A stretch of DNA of 64,000 nucleotides from Mimosa pudica (Eukaryota > Streptophyta > Magnoliopsida > Fabales > Fabaceae), in the NCBI GenBank assembly GCA_029929735.1, contig JAKELP010000005.1, positions 227,712 through 291,711 on the forward strand. Direction: 5' to 3'. Shown here in pieces: positions 44,427 to 54,407 of the stretch. Numbering within the stretch: the first letter of the stretch is position 1; every line of letters starts with the position of its first letter. Position numbers and translations under genes: made by a program. Below the pieces are notes generated by a model. It was not told where the DNA came from. It was given only the letters and a program-made list of their open reading frames with translations, and searched no databases.

Positions 44427-44765
44427 GGGAAAATGTCATTTAAATCCCTCTGAATATACAAAAGGACAATTCAGGAACTCAAACTTCCAAAAAGACCATG
44501 AAGGAACTAGGACCTAGTCGACATTTTAAAATTGTGTGAAAAGACACAATTGCCCTAATCATAAAACAGAAATTACAAACCACCCTATTGAAAATGGTGG
44601 GTGTAAGGGTGGTTAATAATTTCTGTTTTATGATTAGGGCAATTTTGTCTTTTCACACAATTTTAAAACGTCAACTAGGTCCTAGTTCCTTCATGGTCCT
44701 TTTGGAAGTTTGAGTTCCTGAATTGTCCTTTTATATATTCGGAGGGATTTAAATGGCATTTTCCC
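44427..44765. mobile_element. Fold-back Mutator-like MITE, 339 bp
   Basis: Perfect 9-bp duplication TTAGAATAA at 44418-44426 and 44766-44774. The arms start GGGAAAATGTCATTTAAATC and meet in a short loop near 44590-44620. No coding capacity. Confidence 0.9.
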
Positions 44766-45402
44766 TTAGAATAAGCTATGAGAAGTTATCAAAGAGTTAT
44801 AAATGCAGTTACAAAGAATAGGCTTTGAGAATATTTAAATTTGATTAATTTTTTTTAAAACTACTAATTATTCACTCTACTCTTATTCAACATACAATAT
44901 ATACAAAGTTATAAACAAGGTCAACATAATAATAAATAAAGACATAGTTGTACATTCATAGGATTTTTTTTTCATTATATAAATAAAACTAGAGGAGTAT
45001 CCAAAATAATAAAAACATTCATGTATATTTTTTAAAAAATATTTTAATAGGCGAGGGAGCCAAAAAAATCATATTTGAACTATTTGAGTTAACAAGAATA
45101 TAAATCAAACCTTCTAGAATTCTTTTTAAATGAAAGATTATTCTAACATTTTGCGTAAAGTATAAGTTTTTACCTATGAAATCTCTATTATGTTTTAATA
45201 TAATCCTTCAAGTTCATCAAGCGTGTTTTCAATTCTTTAATCATAATATCGTTTAAATTTTTACGATAATATATTACATTATACTAATTAATTGCAATTT
45301 TTTACCATATTTTGTTAGCATTTATTTGTATGATCATTTTTTGGAATTGGTTGAGCCAACAGTTTCTGTTAGTGAGATTAATAATGACATAATTAAACCA
45401 AA

Positions 45403-45746
45403 AGGCAAAGGTGTACCCAATAATATTATGATAATTTCTAAAAGGTGTAACTAGTAGCATGTTAATTTTGAGGGTGCAAATTTGACACTTGTATATTGAA
45501 ATGGAGCAAATTTGTTTTACTTCCATTAAAGTTAAGTTTTCACATGCTACTAAATGTCCCTTTTAAAAATTACCATGTTGCTGGATGTCTCATTTAATTA
45601 CAAATGTCAAATTTTTTTTTGATGAAAATTTTTTTGATCTGCAATTTTTTTGATGAAATACAAGTGTCAAAGTTCGCACTCTTAATATTACCATGCTAAT
45701 GGTGTACCTTTTAGAAATTATCATAATACTGGGTGCACCTTTTCCC
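45403..45746. mobile_element. Fold-back Mutator-like MITE, about 344 bp
   Basis: Inverted termini (AGGCAAAGGTGTACCCAATA at the left, TGGGTGCACCTTTTCCC at the right) with arms of about 130 bp. The flanks TAAACCAAA and TAAACTAAA match at 8 of 9 bases, an aged 9-bp duplication. Confidence 0.7.
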
Positions 45747-45756
45747 TAAACTAAAA

Positions 45757-46394
45757 ATAAATTTCATTTCATATATAACTTGAAAAATTTCATATATTAA
45801 ACAAAAAAAAACTGCACTTAAAAAATTCATTTTTTAAGTATATAACTTACAAAACTCAATTAAAACTCTATACAAACTAAGGGGATTAAGCATATACTTA
45901 ATCCAAACTTCTTTCATAATAAATTATCGGAAGATTAGTGTGTTTAGCTGTTATAAAAAAAAAGAGTAGTGTGTTTAGGGATTACTATTAGCGCAATTAC
46001 TATGGCACCATACATATTAACACCCAAAACGGACCAAAGTGATGGTTCCAACAATGACATCGAATATTCCCATCGTCATTGAATTAGTCTTCAGTTGTGT
46101 GTTGTCCATTCCATATCCTATATCGAAAATTATAAAAACGTATCTATCATTAGTCATCCACAAGGACACTTATATCATTTTATCATTAATTAATGCGTCA
46201 TTCATTTAATTTTTTTCTCAGAATTTCTTTAAAGTTGAATCTTTTGCCAGAAAAAAATAGGATACCAAAATTTGTTCAAGTGAATGAAATTATTTTATAC
46301 ACAATTTATTTTATTGTTAAAAAAATTTTAATGAGTTGAGTTCAAGAGACATGTAAGTAGAACCAAAAATGTATTTCAAAGTCACAAAATAGGT
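45757..46394. other. AT-rich intergenic DNA, nothing recognised
   Basis: No open frame or repeat pair supported. Confidence 0.5.
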
Positions 46395-46770
46395 GTCTTC
46401 CACCGGAGGAAGGGGTGAAAGTTAACGTGGATGGAGTATGGTGTCATTATAGATGCAAGAGGTAATCCCTTGAATGGTTTTCTTTGTAATTTGGGATAAG
46501 TTTCTAGTTGGAGTGCTGAGTTATCAGGGATTCTTTGGGGTCTTAAAATTGCGTGGGACTTGGGGTTTAGGAAAGTTGTGGTGGAAAGTAGCTGTGATAT
46601 GGTCTTAAATATCATGAGGTGATCAATGAGAATGAGATGATCATGGAAGCTATAACGAATTTTTTGCAACGTAACTGGAATGCCAAAATCGAATCATGTG
46701 CAAGGGAGAGGAATGAAGTTGCTGATAGGTTGGCGAAGAATTCATTATCTGTGGCACTAGGTCTATAGTG
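46395..46770 (+). pseudogene. RNase H domain relic of a LINE or RNase H-like gene
   Basis: Across frames on the plus strand it reads VKVNVDG, GVIIDARGNPLNGFLCNLG, SAELSGILWGLKIAWDLGF, VVVESSCDMVLNIM, and a C-terminal RNWNAKIESCARERNEVADRLA. These are the core strands of the plant RVT_3-type RNase H, with catalytic Asp and Glu positions still visible. Frameshifts and a stop break it. Such domains end plant LINEs or occur as single pseudogenes; no LINE reverse transcriptase lies nearby. Confidence 0.75.
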
Positions 46771-46974
46771 TTGGTCGACTCCTTCATCTATGCACAATTT
46801 ACTGAGTCATGAGGCCTCTTCATTTTTGTTGCTATTTGTTTAGATAGTTAATTTTTGTTTGTTTGTTTTTTATGTTTTAACTTTCTTTCTTTCCATTTTT
46901 ATAAGAAAAAGTCACATAACATATGCCAACTAATGAAAAAACTATATAATATCTTTTTGTCGTATTATTTTAGT

Positions 46975-47353
46975 TGTGCAAAAATGACCATATGCAAAAA
47001 TGACCATGCAATTTTGCGAAGGTGCAAAAATGATTATGTAAAATTTTTTGGAGCAAAATTATCCATCAAATTTCAAAACTGGGGTAAAAGTGCACAGCAC
47101 AGTTAAATTTTTAACTTTTTTACGCATAATCTTCTGCTGATAATCTCTCACTAAAGTGTGCGGCAAACTTATGTATTTATTTTCCCTTGTGTGATGATGA
47201 TGCGACAGAGGATGATGAGTGGAAAAGTCAAATAATTAACTGTGTGATGGACATTTTTTCCCCAATTTTGAAATTCAATGGGCAGTTTTGCTCCAAATAA
47301 TTTTACATTGTCATTTTTGCACTTTCGTGACAATTACGTGGTCATCTTTTCCC
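46975..47353. mobile_element. Fold-back MITE, limits approximate
   Basis: The left arm has GTGCAAAAATGATTATGTAA and TTGGAGCAAAATTATCCATC; the right arm carries their inverses (ATTTTGAAATTCAATGGGCA, GTCATTTTTGCACTTTCG). The right end reads CATCTTTTCCC. I could not find a target duplication. Confidence 0.6.
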
Positions 47354-48259
47354 TTTAGCCCCTTCTAAAATATTAAATTTTATAGTGGTTACTTCCAACG
47401 TATCAAATGTTTTCTGGAATGAACTACCAACATATTAATACAAAACTAAGAAAGCATTAGTCTATATTAACTATCCATTAAATTTTCTTGACATTTTAAT
47501 TCCCCCCAATTTAATATACAACATACCCTATAAATACAAAGTCTACATAATGAGAAATACAAACAATAACAGTTTAATTTTCATTCAGTTAAAATTTTTA
47601 TCTTTTATTAAAAGAATATAAAAAATGATATTTTATAAAAAAATAAATAAAAGAATGATATTCATGCAAACTAAATTAAGCGATGTAAGTTATAAATATC
47701 ACAAAAAAGAAAATTTTTTTCCTTAAAAATATGTAAGATATACAAAATTCTCTAATAATGGAACAATATATTATTATTTAATAGTTAATTATAGTGTATG
47801 TTCTTTTTAAAATAGAATCACTATAATAAATAGATGAGTTTTGATGGAAAATATTACTCATTAGGACCTATCTATAGGGTATTTCATATATGTTTCACAC
47901 ATTTAAATAACAACTTTAAATCTCATTAAATCTACATTAAAATATAAATTTTTTTCCAACTATAACCCTAATTAATGTAAGGAAAAAGACAAAATGGAAG
48001 TTACAAGGGAGAGAGAGAATTGTGCATAGGAAATACTTCGTCCGGTCCTTATTATAAGTCACCAACCGCCCTATCTAATTTGTTGTACTTAATATAAGTT
48101 ACCAACTACCATCAACTAATTCATTTATTAATTTTTTTCCAATATACCTTCATCATCCATGGGAGAATTAAAAGAGAACTCTTTATTTGCATTGATCTTT
48201 TGATAAGAGTAAGTCGCTATTGGTATACAATAGGAGGAAGGAGAAGAACTAGCTGAAGG
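47354..48259. other. AT-rich DNA with one unpaired MITE end
   Basis: No gene. At about 48032-48072, ACTTCGTCCGGTCCTTATTA followed by TAAGTCACCAACCGCC resembles the end of the MITE at 40568, without a convincing partner. Confidence 0.4.
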
Positions 48260-49129
48260 ATGATGTTGTTGTCTGTTGTGTTATTCATTGTTATTTGTTG
48301 ATGTCTGTTTTATTTTAATTTCTATTGTAATTTCCCGTTAGTCATTTCCCATCAATAATTTTCTTTAGTTAATATTTATATCAATCAGTCATGTTAGTGG
48401 GTTGTAAACATGGTAGTTATGACCATGTAGTGGAGTCATATTGTTGTCAGTTCACTACTACAGAATAACCGTATACCAGCGCACCTTTACATGCGCTTCA
48501 AGAAAAGCGCTGGTAATCTACATATATACATGCGCTTTCAAGAAGAACAGTAAAAGGCGCATGTATATAATATATTATTACATGCGCTTTATACAAAAGA
48601 GCGCATGTATAGTATTCAATGCTATACATGCGTTTAAAGCGCATGTATATAGGGTCTTTTTACATGCGCTTCTAGAGAAAATGCGCATGTATATGATTGT
48701 GGCCTCTACATGCGCTTTAAGCGCATGTATATAACACATGTTTACATGCGCATTAACCCAGAAAGCGCATGTATAGGTTTTAATTAAATTGTTTGAACAA
48801 AAAATTTTCTAGATTGTTTAAAACTTGACTCATTGCAAATAATTTATGCCAATGCATTAGTTGACTCAACACATTTGATTTGTTTAATCTTTTCTTTGAT
48901 CTGATAATATTTTTGCAGCTCCCTTTTTAATAGTAAATCAATATTTTTATAATGAAAACTAAGTCATAGATTTGTAATAATTTTGTAAATTGATATCAAA
49001 TAATTAAATAATTACAAAAACTTAATTATTAAGTTCACATACGCTATTGATCTTAAAATAATAAACTTCTGGCCTAGTAAATGAACTTCTAGGCACACAA
49101 TATTTATTAAAAAATTTCAGTTTTATAAT

Positions 49130-49440
49130 TTCCCGCGCCTTATGTCTTCCCTCGTTTTCTAAGTCCTCTGCGTACTCACTCAACATATACACATACACGA
49201 AAACCTTCCCTCATATATCTATCACGCACGCAATTCTTCTAGGCGAAGCTCTCTGATCTGAAAACACTCCCTCACTCAACATACACATACATATACACAC
49301 ACATACACGAAAACACTCCTCTACAGAGCAATCATCTCTGAAATCCTCATCACGCGATCATCACAGAGCAATCATCACGCGAAGCCCTTCCTCTACAGAG
49401 CTTGTCCCTGCTTTCGTCTCAAAGCTTCATTCCTCAAAAA
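49130..49440 (+). promoter_or_regulatory. Leader-like sequence inside the CACTA element
   Basis: TTTCCCGCGCC followed by a long C/T/A-rich, ACACATACACGAAAAC-containing stretch that looks like a transcribed 5' leader. It would precede the exons at 50.6-52.2 kb on the plus strand. Confidence 0.35.
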
Positions 49441-49790
49441 GGTTTGTGCTTTTGTCTCAGAGCAATCATCACGCGAAGCCTCTAACGTCTCAAAACGAAG
49501 CCTCTGTTTTCGTCTCAAAGCTTCATTCCTCAAAAAGGTTTGTGCATTTAGTTGAATAGTATGAGATTATGAGATTTTTGTTGCAAAGGTTTGTGCTTTT
49601 AGTTTAAAAGTATGAGATTATGAGATTTTGGTTGTAAAGGTTTGTGCTTTTTGTCTAAAGGTATTAGCTTTTGGGTGTTAAGGTTTAAAAGGTTTGTGCT
49701 TTTAGTTTAAAAGTATGAGATTATGAGATTTTGGGGGCAAAGGTTTGTGCTTTTTGCTTAAAGTTATGAGCTTTTGGATGTTAAGATTTA
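49436..49790 (+). repeat. Minisatellite with a period of about 51 bp
   Basis: AAAGGTTTGTGC recurs near 49437, 49535, 49585, 49636, 49688 and 49738. Alternate units carry TATGAGATTATGAGATTTTG, giving a higher-order period of about 102 bp. An upstream pair of CAAAGCTTCATTCCTCAAAA segments also repeats. Confidence 0.8.
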
Positions 49791-50833
49791 AAGATGAGAT
49801 TTTGGAGAAAGCTATGCGTTTTTTATCTTTATTGTGCTTTTGCTTTGTATTGGAATGATGGAATGATGACTGAAAGGAGCTCATCATGATTGGGCTGTTT
49901 GTTAATTTATGTGTTACATGTTACATTATGTCATGAGACAGAACAGAAACCTTTACACCGAATGAGAATGACACAAATTGGGGAAATGTTTTTGGAGATA
50001 TTTTGTATTGTTATGAGGAGAATAATTTTGATTTTTGTTTGGTTATAGTTTTGGATATTTTAGACATTTCCTGTTTTATTTCACAATGTTTAAGTTATAT
50101 GTGCATTGGTATGGTAAAAAAAAGTTATATGTGCATTGCATTGTCTTTACGTTTATGGATTGCTTTTGAATCTTATGCTGGATGTTTGTTTCTGTTTCTT
50201 AGTGATTATTCTGTGTGATTAGGACAGATATGAAATGAGGAGAAAGTAGGGAAAAGAAGACTAGAAGAGGAGTAGGGGTTTTTTATATTCACATCACAAT
50301 CTGATTTTTACAAAAGGATAGGCCATTTTATAGAATAGAGACCTAACTTAACTAACTAATGAGCCTGAAACATTAGCTAGTAACTGTAAATTCTAACGGG
50401 TATATCATAACCGATCGGTTAATTGACTCTTTTGTTCTAATTATTATTACATTGCACATAGCCTATTTATTTTATTTGTTTTTGTTTATGTGCTACTAGG
50501 ATTGTGGCTCTCATTTCATAATTCATTCCTGTTATGCTTTGGTTGGAACTCCATTGTTGTATTTTAGGATGCTTGAGCCATTTAGCCTGAAAGTTCCTGG
50601 AAGTAATGCCAATGAAAATTCAGGTTGTACTTGTTTTATGTCTGTACTCTGCTGACTTTGAAGTCATTGTAAAAGATGTTGCTTTTTCTAGAAATGGAAA
50701 ATTAAGCTTTCACATTTGCTATGTAAAGACCATGGCCTAATGAATATATCCAGTGTGGTTACTGGTGAATCATTGGAATTGTAGTTATGGTATCTTCGTT
50801 GGTTTTGACATTTTGTTCTTTTCAAAATGGCAG

Positions 50834-51557
50834 TTTTCCTGAGAAGAAGAAAATGGAAGAGGAGGATAAACCAGATAATCATATAGAGGTCTCAGATCGA
50901 AGGAAGCTGGTATAGTTTACACATTATGAAATAAAGAAAAAATACTTCTTTTTTTTTCTAGCCGTTTTAGTCTTATAAATATTTGCATGCATTGGTGTGT
51001 TGACTCTTGCATGAAATTTTGGTGGTAGGAATTGGCAGCTTTGAAATTGTTAATAAATGGTTAAGTACTATATTTTCAGAAGGATTTGCAAATAATTTAT
51101 TTTGTGGGGTATTTATGTTGAAATAGTTTATTCTCTCCTTTTTAAATGTAACATTGAACATTGAAGTTGATATACTTCTCTGGAGACCACAACTACTTTT
51201 GGACAATTATGTACGAGCAATGATTTTGTTTGATCTGTTTCCAGGATATTGGATATCTCACAGATTGTGCAAAATCTACTAGACAACAAAACCCAGCAAG
51301 TGAAGTCCAAAGTAATCTGAAGCAAGAGGTAAGTCTATAACCATACTAGTACTTTTTAATTGTTCTTGCTTGGTGCATTGTTTCACTTTTACCTCAACCA
51401 TTCCTATTTTTCATTCCCAAGTGTGTTTATCTGAGTGCAGATTCTAGAACTTGAAAGAAGGCTGCAACACCAATTTGAGGTGCGATGCACATTGGAAAAG
51501 GCTCTTGGATACAGGCCTTCATTTCCTCAAAATTCAAATGATGTGATAATGCCCAAG
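50834..51557 (+). pseudogene. Captured exons of a MIP1 leucine-zipper-type gene
   Basis: Exons 50834-50909, 51245-51328 and 51441-51557, each flanked by AG and GT, share one continuous frame (phase 0 at both internal junctions). The last exon, ILELERRLQHQFEVRCTLEK followed by ALGYRPS and VIMPK, matches my recollection of the N-terminal MIP1 leucine-zipper domain found in plant DUF547 proteins. The DUF547 part is absent. The piece is flanked by a 27-bp direct repeat (50613-50639 and 51764-51790), which suggests how it was inserted. It may be spliced into chimeric transcripts with the Ulp1 exons downstream. Confidence 0.6.
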
Positions 51558-51864
51558 GTAGCACCACCTTCATTTCTGGGATTCATACATGCATTTACAT
51601 GTGTTCTTACCATTTTCTAAATTTCGATTTTTTGTCACCTATTTTTCTGCATAACCATGTCATGTGTTGCTTTGTGATGTCAGCAGAGTACAAAGCAACA
51701 TCTTTTAGAATAAAAATTTGGCCTACTCAAAATCAACTGATCAAACACAATCCTATCCATGGTTGAAAATTCAGGTTGTACTTGTTTTATAAGCAATTGA
51801 AATCATGAATTTTTTAAGTGTATAAAAGTCTTTTGACTAACGTGTTTTTTTTTTCTTGTTGCAG

Positions 51865-52195
51865 TGCCCTTTCCAGCCCAACGACAATGATTGTGGTTAC
51901 TATGTGATGAAATTTATTAAGGACATAGTAACACATGACCAATTGGAGGTGCCTGAATTTGTAAGTTTATTATTGCACATGACATATATAGTCTTAACTT
52001 ACAAAATTGTTGTTGACTTGTTATTTAAATTGAATTGTCACATAAATATGTTTATTATGTCCATTAACTCAGTATTATGAAGATTGTCGATCATCAAAGT
52101 TATCTATGGAGGAGGTGGATGATCTCATTGAAGAGTGGTGCAAGTATGTTTTCCCTATTGCTCATCCTATTATCCAAAATTTACATCCTTCTTAG
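51865..52195 (+). pseudogene. Ulp1-type (C48) protease C-terminal exons
   Basis: Exon 51865-51960 reads CPFQPNDNDCGYYVMKFIKD, carrying the DCG motif with the nucleophile cysteine of Ulp1-type SUMO proteases. After a GTAAGT intron, exon 52073-52195 continues in frame with SKLSMEEVDDLIEEW and ends TAG at 52193-52195. The upstream catalytic His and Asp exons are missing. Ulp1 domains are often carried by plant CACTA and Mutator-like elements, so this is probably the element's own ORF remnant. Confidence 0.75.
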
Positions 52196-52903
52196 AGTTT
52201 CATACATCTAAGGAGGAAGTGGGAGTATGACACTTTTGATAGATGAACTAGTTGGTTATTTAATCTAAATGTCTTTTGTTGGTACAACTTTGATGTGTAT
52301 TTTGGCTGGTACAAATTAGATGACTTTTGGTGCTACAAATTAGATGTAAATTCTGATTGGGATATGTGGATGACTTTTATATTACATGTAAAGTAGTTCT
52401 TGATGTATAAAGGATTTTGGTTATTCTGGTTGGTTGGGTATATTATATTGTGCAGGTAGCAATTTAACTGCCAAAAAGCAGGAAAACGAATTATGACAAA
52501 TGAAAAAAAAAAAAATAAGATATACATGCGCTTCAAGCGCAAGCTCATAAGCGCATGTAATGAATACATATATACATGCGCTTTTATTACAAAAGCGCGT
52601 GTATACATATATATTTACATGCGCTTTTATTACAAAAGCGCGTGTATACATATATATGTACATGCGCTTTTACAAGCGCATGTAAATCCTTTCCCGGCGA
52701 GGCCATTGCCAGCGTTTTTTAAGCGCATGTAAAGGCCAAAATGAGCGCATGTAAAGGGGTTATTCTGTAGTAGTGGTTTTCTTTTTCAATATCTTCTAAA
52801 AGGGATGTAACTTATCATTGAGGATTATTAATGAAAATAGACAAGTTATTTCTCAAACCTCTTCTACATTCTTTCTCTTTTCCTCTCTCAAGTTCTATTA
52901 TTT

Positions 52904-52917
52904 TGGTATCCAAAGCC
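52904..52917 (+). other. Primer-site-like sequence, tRNA-Met
   Basis: TGGTATCCAAAGCC; the first seven bases and the trailing AGCC fit the tRNA-Met site of plant LTR elements with two to three changes. Confidence 0.45.
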
Positions 52918-53159
52918 ATCTTTCCTCTTGGCTTGTGCAACCATGGGCAAGACAAGAAACACCACATACATTGAACCCTCAATCTGACCCCAATTGACTC
53001 TAATTCTTATTTTATTCCCAACCCAACAGTAAACCCACTTCCTGAAACTATTCCCGCTGCTCTTTGGAGTCAATCAATCAACAGTTTGGCTTATTGTTCT
53101 CAAAACTAGGCCATATTGATGCTGATTTGAATGATACTAAGAAAGGAAAAAAGCAAGGA

Positions 53160-53770
53160 TTTTTTTCAAGGAGAGAGTAGCAGAGCAGAAAATATGGAGG
53201 AAGGTGATAATGATACACCTTGGTGGTCAAAAAATCCTTCTTAGAGGCCTCACTCTAAGATTGAATCCAAAAATTTGAAGGGGGTGATCCAAGGGGATGG
53301 ATTATGAAGGCAGAGAAATATTTTTGTTATTATCAAACTCCGAAAGAATTGAAAGTGGACATTGCCCCGATGTACCTTGAAGGAGATGTGTTATATACAT
53401 TTACATGATTTTCATCTGGATGTTCAATACTCTATTGGGATGAGTTAATCCAAATTTTTCAAGAACAGTTTGGTCTTGCCAAATTCCAAAACCCTGATTG
53501 CTTATCTTTGTAAAATTAAGCAAATGGGTACTTTAACGAGTATAAGCAGGAGGAATTTATTAGGAGATCATTTCGTGTGGTGGGTTGGCCAGAACACTAT
53601 ATATCTTCTAGAGGTATTTTTAAATGGCCTAAAAGAGGAGCTTTAAGTAGATATGAAGATTCACAAGCCACATATCGTTTACAAGGCAGTTAGTTTGGCT
53701 TCATAATTTGAATTAAAAATTCATTCCCATACCCAAAACCGTTCGCAGCAACACACTACATGGGAAAAAA
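53160..53770 (+). pseudogene. gag: Gypsy gag relic
   Basis: Broken plus-strand frames read GWIMKAEKYFCYYQTPKELK, VDIAPMYLEGDVLYTF and WDELIQIFQEQFG, a typical plant Ty3/gypsy gag core (a tryptophan-rich capsid segment). Several stops and frameshifts are present. No protease or reverse transcriptase follows. Confidence 0.7.
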
Positions 53771-54407
53771 AATTTGATGCTTCATTTTATAATAATGTTT
53801 AATAAAAAATTCATTTTGGGCTCAAGCCCAAAGTCCCTGATTGCACCATACTTTTGCATATCTTTTCATGGCAATATCCATTGAATCAATGCATGTTTTG
53901 ATGATAATTGCACCTAATTAGCATAGATTATTGCACAAGTTGTTGGAATTTGTTCTATTTAAGGGCAATCTTGTCATATTTAACTTGATTTATTGTCATA
54001 CATTTTTTTGAAAAACTTTGTGATGCTAGTTCAAGTCTTAGGCGCCAAGTGGCGCCAAACTCTGCAAAAAATTTCAGCTTCACGAAATTAGGATTTTTAC
54101 ACCTTATATGAGCTTCCTAACACCCCTAAACCTCTTTCCAAACCCCATTTGCACGAAAATAATGTTGATTTACTAGGGTTCCTTAATTGTACTCATCATT
54201 CACTCCAAATCCATCAATTTACATCACATTTCACCTCAACTCTTCCATATTTTCTTCCCCATCTTCATTTCCTCTTTCATTTTCACCACACACATCCTCC
54301 ACTTCGTTCTTCATCATGGCGGTAGCATTCTTGGGTGTTTTTTGACATAAATCCTACTTCATGAGAGGCTAAAGCTTGGGTCCTTGGCTATGCTTGGTGG
54401 TGCACGT
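53771..54407. other. Non-coding DNA, possibly a truncated LTR
   Basis: From about 53898 the sequence TGTTTTGATGATAATTGCAC and a later GGCGCCAAGTGGCGCC palindrome (54042-54057), then a CT-rich leader with CATCATGGCGG near 54313, resemble an LTR plus promoter of another element. It is cut by the gypsy insertion at 54408 and no other end is seen. Confidence 0.3.

Larger units (their letters stand above)
48453..52775. mobile_element. CACTA (En/Spm-type) element, 4.3 kb, with captured exons
   Basis: Termini CACTACTACAGAATAACC and GGTTATTCTGTAGTAGTG are perfect inverse matches, with the 3-bp duplication GTT at 48450-48452 and 52776-52778. Subterminal repeats (TACATGCGCTT and AGCGCATGTA words, often paired as hairpins) occupy 48475-48775 and 52520-52755. 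There is no recognisable transposase. The interior has a leader-like region (49130-49440), a 51-bp-period repeat, exons of a MIP1 leucine-zipper-like gene and Ulp1 protease exons. The element is therefore non-autonomous. Confidence 0.92.
48260..53770 (+). mobile_element. Decayed Ty3/gypsy element interrupted by a CACTA element
   Basis: Pieces flanking the CACTA insertion (about 48260-48452 and 52779-52901) read together like an LTR end: a TTAATATTTATATC-type stretch, AATGAAAATAGACAAG, and a CT-rich tail. It is followed at 52904-52917 by TGGTATCCAAAGCC, close to a tRNA-Met primer site. A gag relic follows (53160-53770). No polymerase region is left. The left limit is a guess. Confidence 0.5.

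Noticed and set aside
48441..48734. 97-codon frame
   Set aside because: Read through CACTA subterminal repeats; the repetition of its peptide comes from DNA repeats.
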